Positions 31,335 to 39,848 of a stretch of DNA of 57,827 nt are shown piece by piece (positions within the stretch are counted from its first letter, which is position 1; each line of letters opens with the position of its first letter). Source of the stretch: a virus. The stretch spans positions 1-57,827 of the IMG/VR virus record IMGVR_UViG_3300025536_000018. One strand, given 5' to 3'. The notes under the pieces are model-generated. The model worked only from the letters and a program-made list of their open reading frames with translations, did not search any database and was not told the DNA's origin. The translations under genes were made by a program, and so were the position numbers.

Positions 31335-32423
31335 TCAAGAAGCGCGACGGCGGGTGATATACTGGCGCTCCACCATCGAGTCCCGCTTCAGAATCTCGAA
31401 GTTGAAGGTGACGGTCATCCACTCATCGCCCTTCAGGCTGAAGTCGCCATCGGGCATGAGCTTGACGTAGGGCCAGAAGTAATCGTCGTTGGCACCGGCC
31501 GCGTTGTTCGCGATGAAGGTCATCTCGCCTTCGATGGTGTCCGACCGGCCGACCACGATGTCATCGACGCCCGCCATGACGCCATAGGCAACTTCGAGAT
31601 CGTCGCCGTCCACGATGTCGGTGGCGTCTTCGTGGATGAAGATGCGACCGGCCGCCGCGTCGATGGTGAAGCTGTCAGCCGAGACACCCGTGATCGTCAC
31701 GCTGCCGATCCGGCGCACACCTTGCGGGAGAGCCGTTTCGACGCCAAGCTGATACCACCGGCCACGCTCGACGTTGGTGAGCGTTTCTTCCGCGTCGGTG
31801 CCGCCCGTCAGCGTAGCGCCGGAGACGGTGATGTTGGCCGGAGTAGCCGCGACCTTGGCCAGGGTGATCGCATTGCCGCCCGCACCAGGCGCAACGGCCG
31901 TGATGGTGGTGACAGCCGCCGCGACGGTAGCGGTCACGCCGAGCGCAACCGACATATCGTTGATGAAGTTGGCCAGGGCGGTGGCCTGTTGCGCGATGGT
32001 TCCTGCGATGAGGATTTCCATGCCGCTCGGATCGGCGTCAACGAAGGTGATCTCCTGGCCGTTGATCGTCACGGTGTCGCCATCGTCCGGAACCGCCGTC
32101 GAGAAGGTCACGGTGCCGGTGGCATAGCCGCTGCCCGCTTCGATGTTCGTGGTCTGGTAGCCACGGAACCAGAGCGCCAGGTTCGGAAGGGAGATGTTGT
32201 CGCACTGGAACGATCCGCTCGAATCGTTCTGGAGCGATACGCTGGCATCCTTGACGCGGACGCCGCCTTCGCTCGAATAGTGATCCAGGGTGTCTTCCGA
32301 CTGCGACAGCGAGAGCGCCGGGGTGTTCCCGAAGTAAAGCTGACCGCGCGGAGTGCGCGTGCCGGTGCGGAACTGCCCGAAGAACAGTCGGCCACGGCCA
32401 ACGACATAGTTCATTTCGTCCAT
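31335..32423 (-). CDS. Major tail tube protein with inserted immunoglobulin-like domain
   Basis: 362 residues, GGGAG before the ATG. N-terminal and C-terminal parts form the tube fold (FFGQFRTGTRTPRG... and VTFNFEILKRD). Between about residues 98 and 212 lies an inserted domain beginning TGTVTFSTAVPDDGDTV and ending SGATLTGGTD. The same domain occurs in the putative decoration protein at 35484. Such additions project from virion surfaces and may bind cell envelopes. Confidence 0.85.
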   Translation of the reverse strand: MDEMNYVVGRGRLFFGQFRTGTRTPRGQLYFGNTPALSLSQSEDTLDHYSSEGGVRVKDASVSLQNDSSGSFQCDNISLPNLALWFRGYQTTNIEAGSGYATGTVTFSTAVPDDGDTVTINGQEITFVDADPSGMEILIAGTIAQQATALANFINDMSVALGVTATVAAAVTTITAVAPGAGGNAITLAKVAATPANITVSGATLTGGTDAEETLTNVERGRWYQLGVETALPQGVRRIGSVTITGVSADSFTIDAAAGRIFIHEDATDIVDGDDLEVAYGVMAGVDDIVVGRSDTIEGEMTFIANNAAGANDDYFWPYVKLMPDGDFSLKGDEWMTVTFNFEILKRDSMVERQYITRRRAS

Positions 32424-32438
32424 CTGAAATCTCCCTTC

Positions 32439-32939
32439 TTACTTGCCATAGGGGTTGCTGATATCGGTAGTGATCTCCAGTATCAACGGGAGATAGAACA
32501 TTGCCAAGCGCGATGCTGCTTCTTCCGAAGGCGGCCTTACCACGCCTTGACCGATAGTTAAAGAGGCGATGTCTCCGCCGAGCATCCAGAGATCGGGATA
32601 CGTGGGCAGGCCGTCGCGCTCGTTAACCGCGATGATCCGATAGAGCCACTGTTCCACGGCGGCCTTCATCGCGTAGGCGGGATCGCTCGGATTGTCCTTG
32701 TCGTCCTTCGGCCAGCCCTGGACCAGCAAAGTCCATGTCTCCAGGCGCTTGTGGCCCTGGTGCCCTGCCGGTTGCCCGACGATAGGGCGCGGCGCTTCTA
32801 GGATCGACAGGCAATCCTGGACTTCCTTGGCGGAGACCACCAGGAGGCCACGATAGCACTTGATGCCCTCATAACCGGAAGTTGCTTCCAGGATCGTGGT
32901 GAGCTTCTTCAGGATGCGAAGTTGCTTCGAGTCGGCCAT
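32439..32939 (-). CDS. Tail terminator (gpU-like position)
   Basis: 166 residues located between the gpZ-like and tube genes. Begins SKQLRILKKLTTIL; mixed alpha/beta. ATG at 32939 overlaps the upstream stop (TAATG). Two palindrome sites (32877 and 32917) fall in its first 25 codons. Assignment is from gene order. Confidence 0.7.
   Translation of the reverse strand: MADSKQLRILKKLTTILEATSGYEGIKCYRGLLVVSAKEVQDCLSILEAPRPIVGQPAGHQGHKRLETWTLLVQGWPKDDKDNPSDPAYAMKAAVEQWLYRIIAVNERDGLPTYPDLWMLGGDIASLTIGQGVVRPPSEEAASRLAMFYLPLILEITTDISNPYGK
32877..32889. repeat. 13-bp palindrome site 21 (GGAAGTTGCTTCC)
   Basis: One core mismatch; in the tail terminator gene, read as EATS. Spaced 40 bp from site 22, the same spacing as sites 14 and 15. 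Confidence 0.82.
32917..32929. repeat. 13-bp palindrome site 22 (CGAAGTTGCTTCG)
   Basis: One core mismatch, outer pair complementary. Codons 4-8 of the tail terminator gene, read as KQLR. Confidence 0.8.
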
Positions 32940-33541
32940 TATGCGAGCCTCGCGAATTGGCGGAAGAACTCTTGCGCGATGGCCCCGACGACTTCCGGCG
33001 TCTCGGCTTCGGCGACTTCATTCCGGAGAATCTGGTCCACGCTCGGACCATACAGGAGAACCACGTTGTTCTCCAAGCGGACCATACGGCTGGTGTCCTT
33101 CTTGTTGAGGGTCATGCCCTCCTTCAGGCGGATCGCCAGGCCAAGATTGAAGCTATCGTTGTCCAGGGCCGTGCCGGAGCGAAGGCGCACCAGGAAGGCG
33201 TCCTTCATGTAGCTGGAGCCGCCTTTGACACGGACAGTCACGCCGCCCCGGCCGCCGACCGATCCGCTAGTAGCGAATCGAGCGAGACTGGTGGGCCGCT
33301 GGCGACCGACCACGGAGGCGGTCAGCCGAGTCGGCGTGGCGTGCTGTGCGAAGTTGATCTTGTCATCGACGTAACCGGCCGGGAACTGCACTTCAGCCGC
33401 CACCGCCTTGCGGAAGCGGGCGAGACCTTGGCCGGAGAGAACATCGTTCATGGCCAGGGCCGCCGCGCGCCGGGTGACATCCGGAACGCCGTCAAGGAAC
33501 TTCTCCAGGTCCAGGACTTGCGCGATGTTGATGTCAAACAC
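32939..33541 (-). CDS. Minor tail / neck protein, gpZ-like
   Basis: 200 residues from a GTG at 33541 that overlaps the upstream stop; a start at 33574 or 33583 in the same frame is possible. Contains a helical N-terminus (FLDGVPDVTRRAAALAMND), as in prophage minor tail protein Z families, and a Gly-rich middle. Acts at the head-tail joint or tube top. Confidence 0.7.
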   Translation of the reverse strand: MFDINIAQVLDLEKFLDGVPDVTRRAAALAMNDVLSGQGLARFRKAVAAEVQFPAGYVDDKINFAQHATPTRLTASVVGRQRPTSLARFATSGSVGGRGGVTVRVKGGSSYMKDAFLVRLRSGTALDNDSFNLGLAIRLKEGMTLNKKDTSRMVRLENNVVLLYGPSVDQILRNEVAEAETPEVVGAIAQEFFRQFARLA

Positions 33542-33899
33542 GGGTGACGGTCCAATAGACGTTCTCCGGCCCATCGGGATCAAGCTCTTGGTCGAGGATC
33601 ACCGATAGCTCATAGCCGGGAAAATGAATCTCCGCGCCGTTCTCCAGGACCAGGCCGAGAGCGTCAAGCTCCGACTGGTTGAAGACCAGCTTCTCGATTG
33701 GCTCCATGACGGTCAGGCCGTCGCTATCGCCAAGGTTGACTTTGGATTTGGTGTGGAAGCGCGCGGTCAGGCCAAGGCCCGCCGCGATGTGCTCGGCGGT
33801 CGGCACAGTGGGATCACCGCCGTCCGTATAGGTGCAAGGCTCGCCCATCCTTGCTTGGATGGCGAGCCTCGCTTCCCTCTTGATGGCCGAGAGGCCCAT
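33534..33899 (-). CDS. Head-tail joining protein
   Basis: 121 residues, ATG at 33899. Beta-rich small protein (VFNQSELDALGLVLENGAEIHF) in the FII position between capsid-side and tail-side genes. Assignment from order and size. Confidence 0.65.
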   Translation of the reverse strand: MGLSAIKREARLAIQARMGEPCTYTDGGDPTVPTAEHIAAGLGLTARFHTKSKVNLGDSDGLTVMEPIEKLVFNQSELDALGLVLENGAEIHFPGYELSVILDQELDPDGPENVYWTVTRV

Positions 33900-33902
33900 C
33901 GG

Positions 33903-34307
33903 TTAGATGTCCTCGTCTTCGTCGGCATCTTCGTCCGCGTCGGCATCTTCGTCCGCGTCGGCGTCATCGTCGTCGTCGGCTTCTTCCTTGGCAGGAGCGG
34001 CCTTCTTCGCCGGAGCCTTCTTGGCGGCGGTCTTCTTGGCAGCGGCCTTCTTCGCCGGAGCCTTGGTTTCCGTCTCGGCGTCGGCGTCGTCATCGTCTTC
34101 GATGTCGGCTTCGACCGCCGCACGGACGGCGCTTTCGTTCACCGGCTTGCGGAGCGCACCGGGAAGCGCCTTGTTGATGGACGTGATCTCGTCTTCGGTG
34201 AAGTCGGTGCCGGAACCGGCCGAGATGGTCTTGCGCTTGCCGTCACGGACAATCACCACCGACGCACCGGCCGCCACCATGAAACTGGACTTGCTCTTGG
34301 TCATCAT
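33903..34307 (-). CDS. Small head-region protein with KA-rich linker and acidic tail
   Basis: 134 residues; ATG at 34307 (second ATG at 34304) with AGGAG upstream, directly after perfect palindrome site 23. A 60-residue N-terminal domain (SFMVAAGASVVIVRDGKRK) is followed by Lys/Ala/Pro repeats and a long Asp/Glu tail ending DEDEDI. Located where FI-like head proteins lie; FI of lambda also has a repetitive charged part. Function uncertain. Confidence 0.7.
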   Translation of the reverse strand: MMTKSKSSFMVAAGASVVIVRDGKRKTISAGSGTDFTEDEITSINKALPGALRKPVNESAVRAAVEADIEDDDDADAETETKAPAKKAAAKKTAAKKAPAKKAAPAKEEADDDDDADADEDADADEDADEDEDI

Positions 34308-34315
34308 AATCTCCT

Positions 34316-34328
34316 GGAAGTTACTTCC
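34316..34328. repeat. 13-bp palindrome site 23 (perfect), before a ribosome binding site
   Basis: Perfect copy, non-coding, abutting the AGGAG of the gene at 34307. Confidence 0.9.
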
Positions 34329-34336
34329 GGAAAGGC

Positions 34337-34364
34337 AGGGCGACGATCCGAAGACCGCCGCCCT
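34337..34364 (-). terminator. Hairpin after the capsid gene, possible attenuator
   Basis: Minus strand AGGGCGGCG / CGTCGCCCT, 9 bp with one G-U and a 10-nt loop, 8 bp after the capsid stop. No T-run, so it may stabilise the capsid mRNA rather than terminate. Confidence 0.5.
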
Positions 34365-34371
34365 AGCTCAT

Positions 34372-35445
34372 TCAGGCTTCGCCGTCATGGACGACGATGT
34401 GGAAGGAATTGTCGATGTTGGTGGGGACCATGAGCGGGGCGCTTTGCGTCATGGTGTAGGTCAGCGACGGGTCTTCCTGGTCCCACATCTTCGGGAACAG
34501 CGGAAGAGCCTGGAGACCCGCGCGCTTGTCGCGGATCGCACCATAGCAGCGAACGCCACGGAGATTGTTGCCAGTGCCGACCACCGAATAGGTGCCCATG
34601 ATCGACTGTGTGACATCGTTCTCGTCTTCGTATTGCTCGTTGTAGGTGTAGATTTCCAGGCGGCCCTGCCCGTTGGCACCCTGGAGGATGCCACGGAACT
34701 CGAAGGGCTGACCCGGCGAGCCGAGAGCCGACAGCGTGGAGTCGCTGGTGCGCGCCACGTTGCCGATCTCCTGGCCCTTCAGGAGCGACTGGACCTTCTC
34801 GTCTTCGTAGAAGAGATCGAAGGCTCCCAGGCCCATCGTCAGGCGAGTGATGGGGGCACCGCTCTCCTGGAACGACAGGGTGCGGAGTTCCGCCACATCG
34901 GTCAGCGGAGCCGCCGCCGATTCGCCCCACCGGGCGGTGCCGGTCAGGATGCGGGTGAGACCGGCGTTGCGGCGGAAGTCCACCACTTGCGTCGGATAGT
35001 CCTCGCCCGTGATCGTCACGCGACCGTGGATGATCGCCATGGCGGCCATCCAGTTTTCCCGACGCTGGATGCTTTCGCGCTCTTCGGCCAGGTTCTCCGA
35101 GATCGCCGCGTTCCAGCGCGCACCGGGCGAACTGGAGCCGAGACCCGGAATCTCACCCGCGCGGCGGGTGAACTGCCGGTTGGGATCGACAATATGCTTC
35201 GGCTTCACATAGGCCGGAGCAAAGCTGAAGGTCTCGAAACCACGCGACCGCATAACGCGACCCTGGACGACAGGGCTGACGAACGGCGCGAGCTTGCGCG
35301 TCGTCTTCAGCTTGTCGAACATGATCTCGGCCGTGTCGAACTGACGGGCGCTGGTGAACCAGCCATCCAGCCAGTAGGCGGATTCGACCGGAGTGACCCG
35401 AAGGACATCCAGCATCTCCGCCGTGCCGTAGAGATCAAAAGCCAT
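34372..35445 (-). CDS. Major capsid protein, lambda gpE-type
   Basis: 357 residues, typical size for the gpE family of HK97-fold capsids. N-terminal FDLYGTAEMLDVLRV and the KTTRKLAPFVSPVVQG segment followed by a DPNRQFTRRAGE region are family features. AAGGA before the ATG. Flanked by decoration protein (upstream) and head-completion genes (downstream) as in lambda. Confidence 0.9.
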   Translation of the reverse strand: MAFDLYGTAEMLDVLRVTPVESAYWLDGWFTSARQFDTAEIMFDKLKTTRKLAPFVSPVVQGRVMRSRGFETFSFAPAYVKPKHIVDPNRQFTRRAGEIPGLGSSSPGARWNAAISENLAEERESIQRRENWMAAMAIIHGRVTITGEDYPTQVVDFRRNAGLTRILTGTARWGESAAAPLTDVAELRTLSFQESGAPITRLTMGLGAFDLFYEDEKVQSLLKGQEIGNVARTSDSTLSALGSPGQPFEFRGILQGANGQGRLEIYTYNEQYEDENDVTQSIMGTYSVVGTGNNLRGVRCYGAIRDKRAGLQALPLFPKMWDQEDPSLTYTMTQSAPLMVPTNIDNSFHIVVHDGEA

Positions 35446-35483
35446 TGAACTATTCCTTTCTTTCGATTGGCCAGGCGGCGCTC

Positions 35484-36272
35484 TTAGTAGAGCTTCTGGA
35501 CGTTAATCATGGTGCCCGCGAAGGCGGCCTTGACTTCCAGGTAGGTGGTGCCTTCCGGGAGATCGAGCGCGTCGAAGTTGGGGTGGCCGGAGATGAAGAC
35601 CGGCGTATCCACCGGGCCGTCATAGCCGCCCACGGCGTCCGTAGTGTCGAGCGCGTGGGGCAGGATGCCGTAGGGGACGCGAGCGCCACCGACTTCCGCA
35701 TCGCTGTCCGTGCCGCCCGACAGGTTCGCCCCGGAGACCGCGATGTTCGCCCCGGCTTCCGCCAGGGTGACAGCGTTGCCTGCCGTGCCCGCCGACTTCA
35801 CCGTCACGACGCCCGCACTGGACGTTGCGATCACGCCGTTACCGCTTTCGACGTTGAAGTCCATGCGGTGCGCGTTGATGAAGTTCTTCAGGTTGGTGGC
35901 CGTGTCGGTCAGGGTAGCGCCGATGGCGACTTCCCATTCGTCATCGACATCGGCCGCCGCGCGGAACGTGATGACTTCGCCGTTGATCGTCACCGTTTCA
36001 CCGGCAGTCGGAACCGCCGTCGAGAAGGTGATCGTGGCCGAAGCGTAGGCGTTCGGATTGTCCGAGTCGGCGAGAGGATTCCAGGGAACCAGGAGACCGC
36101 CGACCAGGGCGACCACCGGGAACTTGTAGGTCTCGCCACGCGCGTTCTTCTGGCCGAAGACGTGGCCTTCGGCGCAAGTGCCCTGCGTGGTCTGCCCGTT
36201 CGGCTCACCAGCCCAAAGCTGGATCGGGGTGAAGGTGCCTTCGAGATTGAGGCCACCAGCCAGTCCATCCAT
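35484..36272 (-). CDS. Putative head decoration protein with immunoglobulin-like domain
   Basis: 262 residues from the ATG at 36272, correctly spaced from AAGGAG; an ATG two codons earlier is too close. Placed between scaffold/protease and capsid, the gpD position, but longer than gpD. Residues about 77-190 are the domain also present in the tail tube (TFSTAVPTAGETVTINGE to SGANLSGGTD). The N- and C-terminal flanks would hold the capsid-binding part. Confidence 0.75.
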   Translation of the reverse strand: MDGLAGGLNLEGTFTPIQLWAGEPNGQTTQGTCAEGHVFGQKNARGETYKFPVVALVGGLLVPWNPLADSDNPNAYASATITFSTAVPTAGETVTINGEVITFRAAADVDDEWEVAIGATLTDTATNLKNFINAHRMDFNVESGNGVIATSSAGVVTVKSAGTAGNAVTLAEAGANIAVSGANLSGGTDSDAEVGGARVPYGILPHALDTTDAVGGYDGPVDTPVFISGHPNFDALDLPEGTTYLEVKAAFAGTMINVQKLY

Positions 36273-36331
36273 GTTCATTCTCCTTGTGGGCACTTGCCCG
36301 TTGAAGGGTTGTTAAAACTGACCGTTGCCGA

Positions 36332-36949
36332 TCAATGCTGCGACTTCAGGGCGTCACCGGACCACTTGGCACCCGTGACCTTGGCGTGATCCGCCAGGAG
36401 CGGATTGACCTTCGGGCGACCACCGGCACCTTCGTCGTCGCCCTTCACCTTGCCGCCGCCAGCGTTGGGGTGCTTCGACTTGCCCATGGCGCGGTCGAAG
36501 TGGTTGACGCGATCCCGGCCGCCCTTGCGGGCCGAGCGAGCGGCTTCTTCGCCTTCGTCTTCATCTTCGTCGGCTTCGTCGTCGGCGTCGATGTCGTCTT
36601 CGGCGTCTTCCAGGTCGTCATCGTCATCGTCATCGGGACCGGCGACCTTCTGCTTACCCTTCGGGGCAGCGGCCTTGGCCTTCTTGCCCTTGGGGGTGCC
36701 GAACGCGGCGTCGAGCATACCGATGGCGTCGTCCGCCGACAGGTTCTCGTTGTCGATGAGCGTTTTCGCCAGGGCACCGGCCTGTGGGCCGATATTCGAG
36801 GCGTGATCGCGGATCGCCTGCTTGCGTTCGATGCTGGTGGCGACGGCCGCTGCCGCCTTTGCACCGGCTTCGGCCGCGATGGTTCCGATCCGCTGGAGAT
36901 CGGCTTCGGTGAGAGCGGAAGTAACTTCCTTCGCCTTCGGGTCTGCCAT
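36332..36949 (-). CDS. Nested scaffold protein (Nu3-like)
   Basis: 205 residues from an internal ATG at 36949 in the protease frame, with GAGGAAC upstream. Starts MADPKAKEVTSALTEADL; EVTS is palindrome site 24 at codons 8-11. Lambda Nu3 is made in the same way from inside gene C. The separate product is inferred from start and family precedent. Confidence 0.7.
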   Translation of the reverse strand: MADPKAKEVTSALTEADLQRIGTIAAEAGAKAAAAVATSIERKQAIRDHASNIGPQAGALAKTLIDNENLSADDAIGMLDAAFGTPKGKKAKAAAPKGKQKVAGPDDDDDDDLEDAEDDIDADDEADEDEDEGEEAARSARKGGRDRVNHFDRAMGKSKHPNAGGGKVKGDDEGAGGRPKVNPLLADHAKVTGAKWSGDALKSQH

Positions 36950-37876
36950 TGTAAGTTCCTCTTCGTCTTCAGTGGAAGGGTCATCGTCGGCCAACTCGGC
37001 AAGGAACGCCGCGACGGCTTCAGTGGGCGTCTTTACCGCATTGATTAACCCTTTGGCAAGGGCTTCGTCCGCGCGATATACACGGGCTTGCGTTGCACGC
37101 ACTTCATCTTCGGAGATGTCGCGCGCTTCCGCCACCAGGGATATGAAGTCATCCCAGGTCTTTCCGGCGCTTTCACGCCACTCATCCAGAACGGCTTGCG
37201 GCAAGTCCTGATACGGATTGCCGTCAACTTTGTTCTCACCGGCCGTCGCGAACGTCACCTTGATCCCGGCGTCCTTCAGTGCGCCTTCGTAGCTGACGTG
37301 CATCCGATAGACACCGATGGACCCGATTCGGGCCGAAGGGATAGCGTAGATCGCCGTGGGGGCCACGCCGAGCGCGATGCCTCCGGAGGCGGCCAGCGAG
37401 TCGACCATGGCCAGGCTCGGCTTCACGCGGCGGCTAGCCATGATCTCGCGGGCAAGCTCGAAGCACCCGGCCGCCTCGCCGCCAGGGCTGTCCACGTCGA
37501 AGACGATCAATTCGACATCATCGTCATCCAGGGCCAGGTTGAGCATCCGGCGCACATACTGGTAGCCGGTCACGAATCCCCACGATCCGTTGAAGCGATT
37601 GAGCAAGGTTCCGTGGATCGGGATCACGGCCACGCCGTCCTGATAGACGAAGGGCTTGCGCTCATCTTCGTCTTGCGGCCCGTAGCCGTATGCCGACTCC
37701 AGGCTCTCCCGCGAAGCAACTTCCAACGCGGCTCCTTCGGTCGATGCGTCGATCTCATAGAACCGGGTCAGGTCCGCCATCACGCGCGGCGACGTGTCCT
37801 GGAGAATCAGCATGTCCCGCGAGTCGATGCGGGACAGTGCTTCCATGCTGATACTGTTGTTCTTCCGCTTACTCAT
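36332..37876 (-). CDS. Head maturation protease, S49 family, fused to scaffold
   Basis: 514 residues. ATG at 37876 overlaps the portal stop by 8 bp. S49/gpC signatures: IPIHGTLL, DVDSPGGEAAG and DSLAASGGIALG (active-site Ser region), and SARIGSIGVY. Residues about 310-514 form the scaffold: helical, then Lys/Ala linker and an acidic stretch (DDDDDDDLEDAEDD). Cleaves scaffold and itself during head maturation, as gpC/Nu3 in lambda. An internal start at 36949 probably makes free scaffold. Confidence 0.9.
   Translation of the reverse strand: MSKRKNNSISMEALSRIDSRDMLILQDTSPRVMADLTRFYEIDASTEGAALEVASRESLESAYGYGPQDEDERKPFVYQDGVAVIPIHGTLLNRFNGSWGFVTGYQYVRRMLNLALDDDDVELIVFDVDSPGGEAAGCFELAREIMASRRVKPSLAMVDSLAASGGIALGVAPTAIYAIPSARIGSIGVYRMHVSYEGALKDAGIKVTFATAGENKVDGNPYQDLPQAVLDEWRESAGKTWDDFISLVAEARDISEDEVRATQARVYRADEALAKGLINAVKTPTEAVAAFLAELADDDPSTEDEEELTMADPKAKEVTSALTEADLQRIGTIAAEAGAKAAAAVATSIERKQAIRDHASNIGPQAGALAKTLIDNENLSADDAIGMLDAAFGTPKGKKAKAAAPKGKQKVAGPDDDDDDDLEDAEDDIDADDEADEDEDEGEEAARSARKGGRDRVNHFDRAMGKSKHPNAGGGKVKGDDEGAGGRPKVNPLLADHAKVTGAKWSGDALKSQH
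36917..36929. repeat. 13-bp palindrome site 24 (perfect)
   Basis: Perfect copy near the internal scaffold start, read as EVTS. Confidence 0.9.
37712..37724. repeat. 13-bp palindrome site 25 (CGAAGCAACTTCC)
   Basis: One core mismatch; in the protease gene, read as EVAS. Confidence 0.75.
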
Positions 37877-39587
37877 CGTCGGTGTCCTCATCTTCGTCGG
37901 CGTCAGCGTCGTCCTGGTTCTGTGCCGATCCGGCTCCAGCCCTGCCGCCTTGCATGGTGTTGCGGGCTTCGTTGTTCCCGGCGCGCTGTGCGTCGAGCGA
38001 GAACGGAAGGTCGAGCGCCACGAAGACCTTCTCTTCCTTGGCCCGCTGTGCCGCCAGTTCGCGCCAGTCTTCGCCGAGACGCGAGGCTTCCTTCTCGTAG
38101 GTCGAGAGACCCGCCTTGATCCGGAGCATCGCGGCTTGCGTCTCCTTCAGTTCGTCCACCTGACCACGGCCGGAAGCGATCCAGGAGCACCGCGTATAGG
38201 CGTCCTTCATGAGAGGCTTGTAGAAGTCGGTGCGGTTACGGCCGCGCGGCAGAGGCAAGTTGCCCTGTGCGATCTCTTCTTCAACCCAAAGCTGATAGAC
38301 TTGCGTGGCCGCCCGGTCAGCGCCGAACTTCTTCTTCGAGTTCATCGTCCGTTCGATCAATGCCATCTCGGCCTTGATCCCGGAATAGTTGAACTTTGCG
38401 AAGTTCCGGCTCATCTCGGAGAATCCGACACCGAAGGTCGCCGCGAGCTTGCGGATCAAAGAGTCCTCGAAGTCACTTCCGATTCCGCCCGGTGTGCCCA
38501 TCGGCAGGATGTTGAGCTTGGTGCCGGGGAACAGATGCGGCATCTTCACGCCGTCGATTGCAATGTTCTCGCTGGCTCCCAGGAAGTCCTGGAGCATCGA
38601 CATATACTGGCCGACCGCGTTCATGATCCCTTGCTCGCCGCCGCCCATGGCAGCGATGACATCGGCGTTCGGCATCTCGGACTCGACGGCCGCCGCATAG
38701 CTGGCATCGACCACGGCCTTCTGGAGCACCAGTTCCGAATAGGTCTTCGTCATGTTCGAGTGGCCGAGCGCCGCGACCATCTCGGAGATGCCACGGGTCT
38801 GGTCGATCATGTTGGGATCGCGGACGAACACCACCTGGCGGCGGCCCCACGGCTTGCGCGCTTCGATAATATCCCAGGTGTCGAACTCCCGGTTGTCCCA
38901 ATCGGTCTCGTAGCCGCGCCGGAAGTGGAAGCGGATCGGCCGGTTCTTCCGGTCCATCTCGACGCCGCGCGAGAGCTTGGCCCCGGTTCGCGGATCGTAT
39001 CCATCCGGCAGGCCGTCGCGGTTGCAGAGCCGATCCGGGGAGATCATCTGGATACAGGTCTTGAACGGCCGCGACGGATCGCTGTCTTCCCATTCGGACG
39101 TGCCGATGATCTCGCCCGTATAGCAGAACGCCCCAACCCATAGGCGGAGCATCCCGGTAAAGGTCAACTGGCCACTGGCGTCAAACCATCCGTCTTCGCT
39201 CTCGGCGGCCAGGTTGAAGCGGCTCTCGGCCACGGCCGCGAACTCTTCGGCCCATTCCTGCGCCCATGCGGCATCGGTGCCACAGATGACCCGATAGTCG
39301 GGCTTGGCGTTGAGGCGGTAGCTCGCCCCAACGATGCTGTCCTTCTGGATTCGGACGGCCCCTTGCGTGTAGCCGTCATTCAGCACCATGTCCTTGCCGC
39401 GTGCGTCGGCGAGCTTCTTGCCTGGATTGATCGCCCGGTCAGGGCTGACCATCGGCGGGGACCACAACGCGGTTTCCCGCTTGGTGCGCTCGGCACCCTC
39501 CAGTCCGCCGCCAAACGACATTTCCCGGCTCTCGCCGGGATGAAGGATGACCGCTGTGGACTTAACTGTTGCTGGAGCTTTCTTCAT
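37869..39587 (-). CDS. Portal protein, lambda gpB-type
   Basis: 572 residues. ATG at 39587 shares bases with the gpW-like stop (TGATG). gpB-type portal features: RDPNMIDQTRGISEMVA and FSEMSRNFAKFNYSG(I)KAEM, the latter typical of lambda-family portals. Forms the dodecameric DNA gate of the head. Ends in an acidic tail (DADEDEDTDDE). Palindrome site 26 is read as GSDF. Confidence 0.92.
   Translation of the reverse strand: MKKAPATVKSTAVILHPGESREMSFGGGLEGAERTKRETALWSPPMVSPDRAINPGKKLADARGKDMVLNDGYTQGAVRIQKDSIVGASYRLNAKPDYRVICGTDAAWAQEWAEEFAAVAESRFNLAAESEDGWFDASGQLTFTGMLRLWVGAFCYTGEIIGTSEWEDSDPSRPFKTCIQMISPDRLCNRDGLPDGYDPRTGAKLSRGVEMDRKNRPIRFHFRRGYETDWDNREFDTWDIIEARKPWGRRQVVFVRDPNMIDQTRGISEMVAALGHSNMTKTYSELVLQKAVVDASYAAAVESEMPNADVIAAMGGGEQGIMNAVGQYMSMLQDFLGASENIAIDGVKMPHLFPGTKLNILPMGTPGGIGSDFEDSLIRKLAATFGVGFSEMSRNFAKFNYSGIKAEMALIERTMNSKKKFGADRAATQVYQLWVEEEIAQGNLPLPRGRNRTDFYKPLMKDAYTRCSWIASGRGQVDELKETQAAMLRIKAGLSTYEKEASRLGEDWRELAAQRAKEEKVFVALDLPFSLDAQRAGNNEARNTMQGGRAGAGSAQNQDDADADEDEDTDDE
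38468..38480. repeat. 13-bp palindrome site 26 (CGAAGTCACTTCC)
   Basis: Core intact with centre C; in the portal gene, read as GSDF. Confidence 0.85.
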
Positions 39588-39844
39588 CACATCCTCGGAA
39601 AGACAAAACCGACAGGGCGGGCCTTGTAGCGCCGCGCGAACCGACAGTCGATCATGGCTTTGAGTTCGTTGATGAAAGCAAGGAGCTTGGCCGCGTTAGC
39701 GGTCGTGTATTCCACTTGCTCACCGTTCTGGTCAACGAAACGCTTGATCGCCTTGCCGGAGAGGATGTCGTCATAAGCCGCTTCGAGCTTGACGATCCGA
39801 GCCTTGATGACCGCGATCTCGGTTGGCGTCAACGGCAGCGACAT
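39587..39844 (-). CDS. gpW-like head-tail connector
   Basis: 85 residues from ATG at 39844. Pattern LEAAYDDILSGKAIKRF, then GEQVEYTTANAAKL and a long helix, matches gpW (about 70 residues in lambda), which closes the filled head and docks the tail. Lies between terL and portal exactly as W in lambda. Confidence 0.85.
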   Translation of the reverse strand: MSLPLTPTEIAVIKARIVKLEAAYDDILSGKAIKRFVDQNGEQVEYTTANAAKLLAFINELKAMIDCRFARRYKARPVGFVFPRM

Positions 39845-39848
39845 CCCT

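Noticed and set aside
33907-35448. 513-residue rightward open frame over the capsid gene
   Set aside because: Antisense to the major capsid protein and a Lys/Ala/Asp-rich gene; starts with Ser/Ala repeats that mirror them.
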